Source: Bremerella sp. P1 | GTDB taxonomy: Bacteria; Planctomycetota; Planctomycetia; Pirellulales; Pirellulaceae | DNA length: 64,000 nucleotides | NCBI RefSeq assembly: GCF_028748185.1 | Contig: NZ_CP118164.1 | Span: forward strand, 3,162,001 to 3,226,000 | Direction of reading: 5' to 3' | Shown: piece by piece, positions 53,408 through 62,518 of the stretch | How positions within the stretch are numbered: the stretch's first letter is position 1 | Layout: every line of letters starts with the position of its first letter | Notes under the pieces: generated by a model | Told to the model about the DNA's origin: nothing | What the model saw: only the letters and a program-made list of their open reading frames with translations | The model's database searches: none | Made by a program: the position numbers and the translations under genes

Positions 53408-53871
53408 GATCGCGACGTCGGAAGGGAACCAGTCTGATCGAAACGCTAGTGATCATCGTCATTGGCGGAATTGTCGTGACTTTAGCAATCAAGCTTTTGC
53501 ATCAGAGCCAAATGAATGCCCGCCAGGCCCAGGACTGGCTTGATCTGGAAAAAGGGGTGACGCGATTGGAAACGCAGCTTCGTCAAGATGTGCGAGATGC
53601 TGACGAAGTGGAACTGCCGGATGACCAAACGCTCGTCATTTCGCTAAGAGACTCTTCGGTCTCATACACGATCAAGAAGGGACTTGTCGAACGAACACAA
53701 AAAGCCCCGGTCGCGGATCAAGTCCAGCGGGAAGGGTACCGACTGCCAAAGTCCCGCGTCACGTTCTCTCTGAGTGATGCTGATCAGGTTCGTGTATTGA
53801 TAGAAGCGAACCAAGGTATGCCATCTTCCGAAGAGTATGTAATCGAGCAAACCATCGGGAGGCGACCATGA
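53404..53871 (+). CDS. Minor pilin/pseudopilin (GspJ-like)
   Basis: A 155-residue prepilin with the leader MRSRRRKG and mature start TSLIETLVIIVIGGIVVTLA, again with glutamate at position five. The stalk helix is followed by a domain with alternating strands (VELPDDQTLVISLRDSSVSY). It overlaps both neighbouring genes by four bases. Size and order fit a GspJ-type minor pilin, but the family of the globular part is not clear. Confidence 0.82.
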   Translation: MRSRRRKGTSLIETLVIIVIGGIVVTLAIKLLHQSQMNARQAQDWLDLEKGVTRLETQLRQDVRDADEVELPDDQTLVISLRDSSVSYTIKKGLVERTQKAPVADQVQREGYRLPKSRVTFSLSDADQVRVLIEANQGMPSSEEYVIEQTIGRRP

Positions 53872-54280
53872 AACAGCAGCGATCATGCAGGCCTCGCGGT
53901 TTTGTCAGCGTGTTTGTTTTAGTGGCCATGGTAGGAGCCGTGCTAATCGCCACCGCCTCGCTTGTGCGAGTCACGTCGCAGTCACGACATTCGGCCAGGA
54001 ACGCGAGTCAGCCTCAAGTGGATCTATTGTTTGAGTCGGCGGTCGACTTGGCAAAGTCCCGGTTAGAATCTCAGCCGCAATATGACGGTGAAACATGGCA
54101 ACTGAACAAAGCGGACAGCGGACTGCGACAGTCGGCCAAGGTCGTCATTGAAATCGAATCAAATACCGATCCGAATCTTCGCAATGTGGAAATCGTCGTC
54201 GAGCTTGGTGACGAGCCCGCAGCGACCATTCGCGATCGAAGAACATGGACCATTTCACTCCCAGCGTCGGAGCAAAACTA

Positions 54281-54281
<1 letters not shown>
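53868..54281 (+). CDS. PilX/GspK-like minor pilin
   Basis: A 137-residue protein starting [11 protein letters not shown] and then [20 protein letters not shown], a pilin-like leader and helix without the usual glutamate at position five, as in PilX and GspK tip proteins. The remainder is hydrophilic and short. Overlaps are four bases upstream and one base (TAATG) with the next gene. Position in the set supports a tip or minor pilin role. Confidence 0.7.
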
Positions 54282-55339
<1,058 letters not shown>

Positions 55340-55351
55340 ACGGACGCACGC

Positions 55352-55798
55352 ATGTTAAAGGGTCAATCCTTTCCACTGATCTTTCTGATGCTGCTGGTCG
55401 CGTTCTCGGCGATTCTGGCTCGTATCGCCATGCCGATCGTGCAATCATTTCAAACGCACGACGTCTATGGTTCGGCGGTTGCCACCGAGCAATGGATTAC
55501 CTGGAGCGCGGCGATGGTCCTGACCGGTGCCGTGGTTGGTGTCTTGATTGGTTGGGTTCGAGAGTATTTTTGGCCTGGGGCATTCGTCGGTTTCATTCTC
55601 GGAAGTGTGATTGGCGCAGTTTGCACACCGTTCCTCGCAGTGCCTGCGGCACTCACGGCGTTATGCGACTTGGCATGGATCTTTATCTCGTTGATTTTGC
55701 TGACCTTCGGGACCATACTAATTGAACGCCGCAACAGTAGACCTCAAGATGGTGAGCAGTACGTAAAGACGCTGAAAGAGAATACCGATCAATTGTGA
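55352..55798 (+). CDS. Small membrane protein of unknown function
   Basis: A 148-residue protein with four hydrophobic helices (about 7-30, 47-66, 72-96 and 102-126), the last containing LAWIFISLILLTFGTILIER, and a charged C-terminal tail. The start is 12 bases after the DUF1559 stop, which suggests it is the last gene of the pilus operon. I see no family motif. An accessory membrane role in pilus assembly is possible but unproven. Confidence 0.7.
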   Translation: MLKGQSFPLIFLMLLVAFSAILARIAMPIVQSFQTHDVYGSAVATEQWITWSAAMVLTGAVVGVLIGWVREYFWPGAFVGFILGSVIGAVCTPFLAVPAALTALCDLAWIFISLILLTFGTILIERRNSRPQDGEQYVKTLKENTDQL

Positions 55799-55848
55799 TC
55801 GAAGCTTGCCTAGGATGCTGATCGCGATTTAATCAACGGGGGCATAGG

Positions 55849-56286
55849 ATGGTCAGCAATATCAGTCGCGTTCTCTTGGTCGAAGACAATCCGGCCCATG
55901 CGAAACTGATGATGAGGACACTCAGCGAGTTCAGTCAGTCGCTCGATGTCGATCACGTTTCCGATGGTGAAGCTGCTCTTGCTTATCTATTTCATACCGG
56001 CAAGTTCGAACACAAGACCCAACTGCCGCACTTGGTATTACTTGATTTAAGAATCCCAAAATTTGACGGTCTAACAGTACTGGGCCGAATTAAGCAAGAT
56101 CCAGCGCTGAAACAGATCCCAGTCGTCATTCTCACCACTTCGGACGCGGATTCCGATGTCCGAGAAGCGACGGATAGGTTTGCTAACAGCTATTTGGTAA
56201 AACCAATTGAATACTTGCAGTTCGTCAATTTGATGCGTTCTGTTGGAGCCTATTGGACAGAATTGAATCATAGGGCTTCTAGTTGA
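55849..56286 (+). CDS. Single-domain response regulator (Rcp1-like)
   Basis: A 145-residue receiver domain. Acidic pocket VEDNPAHAKLMMRTLSE near the start, the phospho-acceptor in VLLDLRIPKFDGL (Asp at about 65), VVILTTSDAD with the conserved threonine and YLVKPIEY with the lysine. The extended loop before the aspartate is typical of Rcp1-type regulators used with phytochrome-like kinases. No output domain is present. It lies 75 bases upstream of the sensor kinase on the same strand, so it is likely part of that phosphorelay. Confidence 0.93.
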   Translation: MVSNISRVLLVEDNPAHAKLMMRTLSEFSQSLDVDHVSDGEAALAYLFHTGKFEHKTQLPHLVLLDLRIPKFDGLTVLGRIKQDPALKQIPVVILTTSDADSDVREATDRFANSYLVKPIEYLQFVNLMRSVGAYWTELNHRASS

Positions 56287-56361
56287 AAGCACGTTCAGCG
56301 TCCATCGCCTTCCACGAATTCGTCAGGCTGGGCACATCCTCAAATTTTCTGCGAAGAAGCC

Positions 56362-58287
56362 ATGGTCGGTAAGTTGCGTTTGATGATTGTTGAAGACGAT
56401 CCCGCACATGCGCGTCTCATCATGCGTGGCTTTCGTTCTGAGATAGATGACTTTGAGCTCTCGACGCATTTCTCACTGAAAGACGCACGCGAGAGCATCG
56501 AGCAAACCGTGCCCGACCTGGTAATTGTCGACCTCTCGTTACCCGATGGTTTGGGTGCCGACCTGATCGAGCCGCAAGGGAAAGTCGGCCGCTATCCGGT
56601 CATGATCATCACGAGCCAGGGTGATGAGCAAACGGCCGTCGATGTATTGAAACGTGGTGCCATCGATTATGTCGTCAAGTCGGAATCTGGCTTTGCAGAG
56701 CTACCCCGTCTGGCCAAGCGGTCGGTTCGGGAGTGGCGACTGCAGCGCGAAAAGATGGAAGCGGAGGAAGCGCTGCGCAATAGCGAGCAGCGTTATCGCG
56801 CGCTGATCGATCACTCTCCGACATCCATCGTGGTCGCATGCGAAGGGAAAATCGTTCTCGCCAATGGAATGGCTCAAAAGTGTCTGCGAGCTAGTTCGAC
56901 TTCCGAAGTGGTCGGGAAGTCAATCGAAACACTTAACATTCCAGACAACGCAGCGTTGGTGGGAACGAATGGCCAAGAGGCTGATGCGCGTTCGCCAACG
57001 CAGTTGAACGAATACGTCTTGCGGCGCGTTGACGGGACGCTTCTCGATGTCGAGTTGATGACGACGTCGGTCGATTATTATGGTCAAAATGCGACGCAAT
57101 ACGTATTTCAAGACATTACCCTGCGTAAAGCGGCCGAAACGGAAATGCGCATTCGTGACCGCGCGATTGCTTCGGCCGGGGACGGGATCTTTATTGTTCA
57201 ACTCTCGCAGGGCGAGATTAAGGTCGTCGACTGCAACCAGGCATTTCTTGAGATCGTTGGTTGCGATCGTCAGCGAGTAGAGCAAGTTGGGCTGAGTGTG
57301 ATTCGATGTGATTCGCGATACGATGCCCGTTTGCGTCTGATTGTCGCTGGAATTCATTCGCGACAGCCGGCACGAGATACCATCCGGATCCATGCCGAAA
57401 AGGACGATTTTCGCTGGGTCGAGATCTCGATTTCACCTGTTCAGGTGTCAGAGAGTCAGAATTCACACGTGGTTGGGGTCGTTCATGACATCACCGAGAA
57501 AGTCAATGCCGAGGAAGAAATCCGACGACATAACGCGGAGCTCGCTCACTTCTTACGACTGACCGCGATGGGTGAGCTTGTCGCGGGGCTCGCGCATGAG
57601 GTGAATCAACCTCTTTACGCAATTTCTAACTATGCAGGGACGTGCGAGAATCTCCTCAAGTCGCATGAAGGGGTTGATAAACCGAGCCTTCAGCAGTGTG
57701 TTTCACGAATTGGCCAACAGGCACGACGTGCCGCCGAGATCATTCGCCGGCTGCGAAATTTCGTCAGCCGTACCGCACCCAAAGCAGAATCGGCCGAAAT
57801 CAAAGATCTGCTGAGCGATTCAATCGCACTCTTGACGCCGCTGTTGGAAGAAAAGGCGATCGAGATTTCTCTCGAGATAGATCCTTCGACGCCGAGTGTA
57901 TTTGTCGATAGAATTCAAATAGAACAAGTCTTGATCAACTTAATTACCAATGCGATCGATGCGATTGACGACAACAATGCCGAACGCATTATTGAAATTA
58001 AGGCAAGCCTTGTGGAAACGAAACAAGAGCCGATGGTTCAGGTTTCGGTACGCGACTACGGTGTAGGACTCCCTCCTGGCTTTGACGTGTTCGAGGCTTT
58101 CCAATCGACCAAGGAAAAGGGAATGGGAATGGGCCTATCCATTAGCCGCACAATTGTCGAGTCGCATGGGGGCAAGATTTGGGTTGAATCCGGCTCTGCG
58201 CGCGGTACGATCTTTTTCTTCACGCTTCCAACTTCCCTACAACAGGTAACTGGCTATGCCGACGAATCCGACCGTGTTTGTCATTGA
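56362..58287 (+). CDS. REC-PAS-PAS histidine kinase
   Basis: A 641-residue soluble hybrid sensor. The receiver (about 5-120) has the acidic pair EDD and aspartate in IVDLSLPDGL (Asp57); the usual KP motif reads VVKSE. Two PAS domains follow (about 145-255 and 265-378), each ending in a DIT motif. The HisKA helix has MGELVAGLAHEVNQPLYAIS with His412, and the ATPase domain shows LINLITNAIDA, YGVGLPPG and GMGMGLSISRTIVESHGG. There is no membrane segment, so it senses a cytoplasmic cue. It overlaps the FixJ-like gene by 32 bases. Confidence 0.93.
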   Translation: MVGKLRLMIVEDDPAHARLIMRGFRSEIDDFELSTHFSLKDARESIEQTVPDLVIVDLSLPDGLGADLIEPQGKVGRYPVMIITSQGDEQTAVDVLKRGAIDYVVKSESGFAELPRLAKRSVREWRLQREKMEAEEALRNSEQRYRALIDHSPTSIVVACEGKIVLANGMAQKCLRASSTSEVVGKSIETLNIPDNAALVGTNGQEADARSPTQLNEYVLRRVDGTLLDVELMTTSVDYYGQNATQYVFQDITLRKAAETEMRIRDRAIASAGDGIFIVQLSQGEIKVVDCNQAFLEIVGCDRQRVEQVGLSVIRCDSRYDARLRLIVAGIHSRQPARDTIRIHAEKDDFRWVEISISPVQVSESQNSHVVGVVHDITEKVNAEEEIRRHNAELAHFLRLTAMGELVAGLAHEVNQPLYAISNYAGTCENLLKSHEGVDKPSLQQCVSRIGQQARRAAEIIRRLRNFVSRTAPKAESAEIKDLLSDSIALLTPLLEEKAIEISLEIDPSTPSVFVDRIQIEQVLINLITNAIDAIDDNNAERIIEIKASLVETKQEPMVQVSVRDYGVGLPPGFDVFEAFQSTKEKGMGMGLSISRTIVESHGGKIWVESGSARGTIFFFTLPTSLQQVTGYADESDRVCH

Positions 58288-58918
58288 CGATGACCCAGCG
58301 GCACGTGAATCGATTGGGATGCTCATTCGTTCCCTCGGCCTTCAAGTCGAAACGTATGCATCCGCTGAACAATATCTGCAATCGTTCGATGCCAGCCGTC
58401 CCGGTTGCGTCGTAACCGATATGCGAATGTTGGGGCTCAGTGGATTAGAGCTGCAAGAACAATTGGTCGAGATGGGGGAACGTATTCCGGTTATCCTCAT
58501 TTCGGCGCATGCCAATATGCAAATTGCTGTAAAAGCAATGCGTAACGGTGCGATTACGTTCCTGGAAAAGCCTTGCCAGCAGCAGGAAATCATCGACGCA
58601 GTCAATGAAGCAATTGCCTTGGATGCCCGTTGGCGACAGGAATCGAAGGAATCGGCCGAAGCGAAAGAGAACTATGAAAAGCTGAACGCCGGCGAACGCG
58701 ATGTGATGAAGCTAATGATGATCGGCAAAGCCAACAAGGTGATCGCCAATCGTCTGGACGTAAGCCTCCGAACGGTCGAGGCGCGTCGACACAACGTCTT
58801 CAAGAAGATGAACGTCGACAACATTCCTGATCTAACGCGGCTGGCGATGAAGATTGACGAGCTTCGCGCCGAGATCGAGATGAACACCGATGCAGGTGAC
58901 GAAACGGAAGAAGAATAA
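58256..58918 (+). CDS. FixJ/NarL-type response regulator with LuxR-type helix-turn-helix
   Basis: A 220-residue transcription factor. The receiver (about 1-120) has FVIDDDPAARESIGML, the phospho-acceptor in CVVTDMRMLGLSGLEL and the lysine in FLEKPCQQ. A helical linker leads to the LuxR/GerE output domain (about 142-200): LNAGERDVMKLMMIGKANK and VSLRTVEARRHNVFKKM. FixJ-like order and the 32-base overlap with the kinase gene indicate that it is the main output of that kinase. Confidence 0.94.
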   Translation: MPTNPTVFVIDDDPAARESIGMLIRSLGLQVETYASAEQYLQSFDASRPGCVVTDMRMLGLSGLELQEQLVEMGERIPVILISAHANMQIAVKAMRNGAITFLEKPCQQQEIIDAVNEAIALDARWRQESKESAEAKENYEKLNAGERDVMKLMMIGKANKVIANRLDVSLRTVEARRHNVFKKMNVDNIPDLTRLAMKIDELRAEIEMNTDAGDETEEE

Positions 58919-58939
58919 TCGTTGTTCTGAATTCCTGCT

Positions 58940-59212
58940 TCAGCCTTTTGGCTGCCCAAGTATCAGTGCTCCGACGCTCAGCGTGACGATGATTGGCAGG
59001 AGAGTCATCGGATACAGCGGGGGTTTCGGCTCCTGATAGAGATAGTCTTTTTCTACGAGCCAACTCTCGGCTCGTAGCCATCCCTGGTCAGTTCGCCGCC
59101 AGACGACCGTGACTTCCCTCTGGGAAGCGGGGCCAGGAGTTGGCAATACCATGGACGTTGCAATCCAGATTGCTCCGAGCACCAGAAAAGTCCAGAGAAG
59201 TATGCGAATCAC
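58940..59212 (-). CDS. Small membrane protein of unknown function
   Basis: A 90-residue protein with hydrophobic helices at the two ends: about 3-23 (ILLWTFLVLGAIWIATSMVL) and about 66-86 (YPMTLLPIIVTLSVGALILG). The middle (about 30-60) is hydrophilic, with VTVVWRRTDQGWLRAESWLV. It converges with the FixJ-like gene, stops 22 bases apart. No family is recognised. Confidence 0.6.
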   Translation of the reverse strand: MIRILLWTFLVLGAIWIATSMVLPTPGPASQREVTVVWRRTDQGWLRAESWLVEKDYLYQEPKPPLYPMTLLPIIVTLSVGALILGQPKG

Positions 59213-59575
59213 GGGAAGTTCGTTTCTGCAAAATCATGAAAAGCGAGAAGTCGTCCTTTTCATGTTTTGCAGGGAATGTGCCACCACCGCCTGAATCGCT
59301 TCTGGTTTGCCCTAATTCCTTTTCTAGAAGGTGTTTGCGGCAGTTGTAGGGCATCCTAGGGCGATCATTTTGTGGCGTTCTTGCCTCATGGATTCATGCC
59401 CAGATGTTGCTTTATGGAAACGCGATGCGTCCGCGCTACGGGCGGATTTCCGTGAAAGCTTAATCTTCGGGATTCGAAAGTTGCCCCAAGGTGTGGTGTG
59501 ACCTATTTATTTCACGTGCGGTCTGCGTTCAAAACAGAGCGACCGGGGGAACTTTTCGCTTCCAGAATTGACGGG
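59213..59575. other. Intergenic region upstream of the HDOD gene
   Basis: About 360 bases between divergent genes with no convincing gene. The frame of the HDOD gene is open back to a GTG at 59498, so part of this region could be coding if that start is used. A short GC hairpin (TCCGC/GCGGA type) lies near 59430-59450. Confidence 0.4.
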
Positions 59576-60493
59576 ATGAGAATCAAGATGACTCAAAATA
59601 CTTCTCTGAAAGACCTGCTGGCCGGAGCCCAATTGCCAGCTTTGCCGCAAAGTGCCATTCGTTTGTTGGAACTCGCTCAAGATCCCGAAAACGGCCCTGC
59701 CGAATTTGCGGTACCGATCGAGGCAGATCCTGGGCTCACCGGACAGGTATTGCGATTCGTAAACTCGTCCTATTTCGGTTTCTCACGAGAAATTTCCAAC
59801 GTCAAACTTGCTATTACGCTCGTTGGAATCCGCACGATTAAGAATTTTGCACTTTGGAGTGCCGTCTTTAGCCTGATGCCCAACCCGAAGAGTGGGCCAT
59901 TTGATCTTAAGAGCTTGTGGCAAGATTCTCTCCGCCGCGGTTTGTTTGCCCGAGCTGTTGGCAAGCATTTGGGTTTGAAAGATGCGGAAGATCTGTTCGC
60001 CGCCGCCCTGCTCCAAGACATGGCCGTGCCGCTGCTGGCGAAAGAACTCGGCGACAAGTACCGCACACTGATTGAAGGCCGAAGCGAAGGCCAGGCACGT
60101 ATTTCTGATCTGGAACGAGAAACCTTCGGTTGGACGCATGCCGAAGCAGGTGGTGTGATCGCACGCGGTTGGAGCTTGCCAGAAGCATTCGCCGAGTTGA
60201 TTGAATCGCACCTCGATCTCGAAGATTACCTGGCCTCGCCAGAGAAAGACCCAGGCCGCGTGGCCGTCGCTCTTTCGGCATTGTTGCCGGCAACCGCCGA
60301 CGAATCGTGGAAAGAACTGGAACGTTTCCAGTCGGCCTACGAGAAAGTCATGAAGGGTGGTCCGACCATCGCCGAGACCATGGAAAAGGTCGATGCCGAC
60401 TATGAAGAGTTCGCTCCGGTTCTGAAGCTGGCCAACCCGTCGGTCACGCTGGTTGAACTGTACAATCAAAGCCTGCAAAAGGCCGCGACCTAA
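59576..60493 (+). CDS. HDOD-domain signalling protein
   Basis: A 305-residue soluble protein with an HDOD fold, a metal-lost relative of HD phosphohydrolases often found in two-component and c-di-GMP networks. The core includes LPALPQSAIRLLELAQDPEN, IEADPGLTGQVLRFVNSSYF, ISNVKLAITLVGIRTIKNFA and LLQDMAVPLLAKELGD; WTHAEAGGVIARGWSLPEAF follows. Starts at 59498 (GTG), 59576 or 59588 (ATG) are all possible; no site is decisive. It stands alone, with a bidirectional terminator after it. Confidence 0.88.
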   Translation: MRIKMTQNTSLKDLLAGAQLPALPQSAIRLLELAQDPENGPAEFAVPIEADPGLTGQVLRFVNSSYFGFSREISNVKLAITLVGIRTIKNFALWSAVFSLMPNPKSGPFDLKSLWQDSLRRGLFARAVGKHLGLKDAEDLFAAALLQDMAVPLLAKELGDKYRTLIEGRSEGQARISDLERETFGWTHAEAGGVIARGWSLPEAFAELIESHLDLEDYLASPEKDPGRVAVALSALLPATADESWKELERFQSAYEKVMKGGPTIAETMEKVDADYEEFAPVLKLANPSVTLVELYNQSLQKAAT

Positions 60494-60565
60494 GCATCGC
60501 ACAAAGTCTTAGCAGCAGATCTCGTCGCCCCCGACCGAGGAAGCTGACAAGCCAGACCAAGAACT

Positions 60566-60598
60566 AAAAAAAGCCGTTCCCGAGGGAACGGCTTTTTT
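60566..60598. terminator. Bidirectional terminator between HDOD and BBP7 genes
   Basis: AAGCCGTTCC pairs with GGAACGGCTT around CGAG, with an A-run before and a T-run after (60566-60598). It serves the plus-strand HDOD gene and the minus-strand BBP7 gene equally well. Confidence 0.9.
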
Positions 60599-60631
60599 CT
60601 GTTTGGCAAAACAGGTCGTGAACGTTGTGTC

Positions 60632-61987
60632 TTACCAGACGAACTCGCCGCCGAGGTAAGCACCGTGAAGGATCACGTCGCTCGAAGCTTGCACATCGTT
60701 GATGACGGCGAAGTCTTCAAAGTTTTGTGGAATCTGATCGGCTGCCAGGCCAACACCGCTAACGGCAAGGGCTCGGTAACCACCGGTGAACGTCAGGCAG
60801 TTGAACATTCGATAGTCGACACCCAGATCGATTTCACCCAGGAAGGTGACACGACCTCGCGAGCTGCTCAGGTCAAATGCTTGACCGTCGTTCGGGCTGG
60901 CGGCGTTGTCGACAACCGCGTAGCCATTGGCACCGTACAGTTCGGAATCCTGCGAAACAATGTTACCGTAGATACCAAGCTTGGATCCAAGGTGAACGTT
61001 CCAGCAGCCGTGAGTCCAGTTGCCAATGAAACCGATCTGTGGACCGATCAGGTCATTCGAGACGTTGATATCGTAGTAAACTTCGTCAGCCTGGCCGGTA
61101 TAGCTGTTGTCAACCGTGTCAGCCGAGAAGGACATTGCTTCGGAAAATCGGAAGTAGCGAACACCACCCAGGACACCAACCGAGAAGCTGCTGCAACCGG
61201 TGTTGCAAGAGAACATGGTTGGATCTTGGAAGAGGTTCAGTTCAACATTGTAGAAGTCCGACGAACGACGCAGCCGGTGATTCACGGCATTGTTGAAGTA
61301 ATCTTCGATGTTCGAGAGACCGCCACCGCTGTCGTATGAAAGACCTTGGAATGCGTCTTCCAGAACGGTGTTCAAGTTGCCGGTGACTTGAGTGTTGTCC
61401 ACTTGGAATTCGGTCGTATCACGAATTGCCCAGAACACACCTTCCCAAGCCCAGGTACCGCAACCGGTGTACTTACCAATGCGAACTTCATAGCCGCCTG
61501 ACCAGTCCATTCCGGCATCGTGCGTACCCATTACCTGGCGGCCGATGTCTGCATCGTCATAGCTCAACCAAACCTCTTTCTCGAGGTCACGGTTCATGAT
61601 CAGTGCGCCACCGTAAGCGAACCAGCGGCTGCAAGGCATGCAGCAATCCGCGTAGACATCGCCACTGTAGCAGTTGCCTGAGTCACAATCACCAGTCGAC
61701 AGGCTCATGCCGGGCATCGATGGTGGTCCCAGGTCTTCTGGCTTGCCTTCGAGGGCATCCATGTAAGCCTTGTCTCCCTGAACAGGTTCGAGACTAGCTT
61801 CGGGTTTGTAGCTCACATTCGAGGTTGGTTGCGACCACAACTTGGCGGGCGCACTCGGCTCGGCATAGTAGGTCGCACCAGGGCGATATGCCGATGATTG
61901 ATAGATGTCGCCAGGGGATTGGGCGAACAACGCGCTGGCACTTAGCAATCCTGCCAAGGCACCAGGAACTAATAGAAACGTCTTCAT
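60632..61987 (-). CDS. BBP7-type outer-membrane beta-barrel protein
   Basis: A 451-residue protein of the planctomycete BBP7 family. The signal peptide KTFLLVPGALAGLLSASALF ends near AQSPG. The mature part begins with a disordered linker (about 25-110), then alternating strands containing WFAYGGALIMNRDLEKEVWL and further aromatic-rich segments (SVGVLGGVRYFRFSEAM, LIGPQIGFIGNWTHGCWN). Several Cys pairs (CDSGNC, CCMPC) lie before the barrel. The ATG at 61987 with GGAG nine bases upstream is preferred over the ATG at 62002. The barrel is probably in the outer membrane; what passes through it is unknown. Confidence 0.88.
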   Translation of the reverse strand: MKTFLLVPGALAGLLSASALFAQSPGDIYQSSAYRPGATYYAEPSAPAKLWSQPTSNVSYKPEASLEPVQGDKAYMDALEGKPEDLGPPSMPGMSLSTGDCDSGNCYSGDVYADCCMPCSRWFAYGGALIMNRDLEKEVWLSYDDADIGRQVMGTHDAGMDWSGGYEVRIGKYTGCGTWAWEGVFWAIRDTTEFQVDNTQVTGNLNTVLEDAFQGLSYDSGGGLSNIEDYFNNAVNHRLRRSSDFYNVELNLFQDPTMFSCNTGCSSFSVGVLGGVRYFRFSEAMSFSADTVDNSYTGQADEVYYDINVSNDLIGPQIGFIGNWTHGCWNVHLGSKLGIYGNIVSQDSELYGANGYAVVDNAASPNDGQAFDLSSSRGRVTFLGEIDLGVDYRMFNCLTFTGGYRALAVSGVGLAADQIPQNFEDFAVINDVQASSDVILHGAYLGGEFVW

Positions 61988-62518
61988 GACAAAATGCTCC
62001 ACGACTTTGCTTCGGACCCGTCGAGGTGACGAACCTCAAAGCTGCCAAACAATGCGGAGTTGCTGGCTTCCGTTCCACACTCTGGCTTCCTGCGTCGCGC
62101 GGCTACCGTGCCGCACGTGGCCACAACCGTGTGGCCGTTAGCATTCATCGACAGCTGCTAGCGGTCTTGATAGCAAGTTTTTAGAAGCAAAGTTACTTTT
62201 CAGAAACCGGTTCGCTATAGAACCCGACTAATCGCTAGCACTAGACCGCTAGCCATGTTCAGCCATGCGTTTGAGCCGCTGAACTGCCCATAGAAATGGG
62301 GAAGAAGATGTTGATGTTAAGAGATACGCTTCGAAACGATGTTTGTCAAAAGAAACCGGATGAAAAAAAAGATCTGATTTCGTTGAGCTTGCTGGCGCCG
62401 TCACTACGTAAAACGCTATTGGGTAAATGGTTGTCGGCCAGTTACTATTCGCCGGGATGTTATCTAACGCGAAAGTTAGCGACACCACGAGCACGCCCAG
62501 CCAAGTCCAGGGGAACGG
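61988..62518. other. Divergent intergenic region with inverted repeats
   Basis: About 530 bases between BBP7 and the partial anti-sigma-like gene. It includes the hairpin GGCCAC/GTGGCC (62119-62136) and a pair of long inverted arms at 62157-62167 and 62243-62253. A 91-codon frame at 62296-62571 overlaps the next gene and has no recognisable features. Confidence 0.5.
62157..62253. promoter_or_regulatory. Inverted repeat, 11-base arms
   Basis: GCTAGCGGTCT (62157-62167) and AGACCGCTAGC (62243-62253) are perfect inverted arms 75 bases apart; a related CGCTAGCA lies at 62233-62240. The arrangement upstream of two divergent genes suggests a regulator that binds distant sites, or a long RNA stem. 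Confidence 0.45.
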
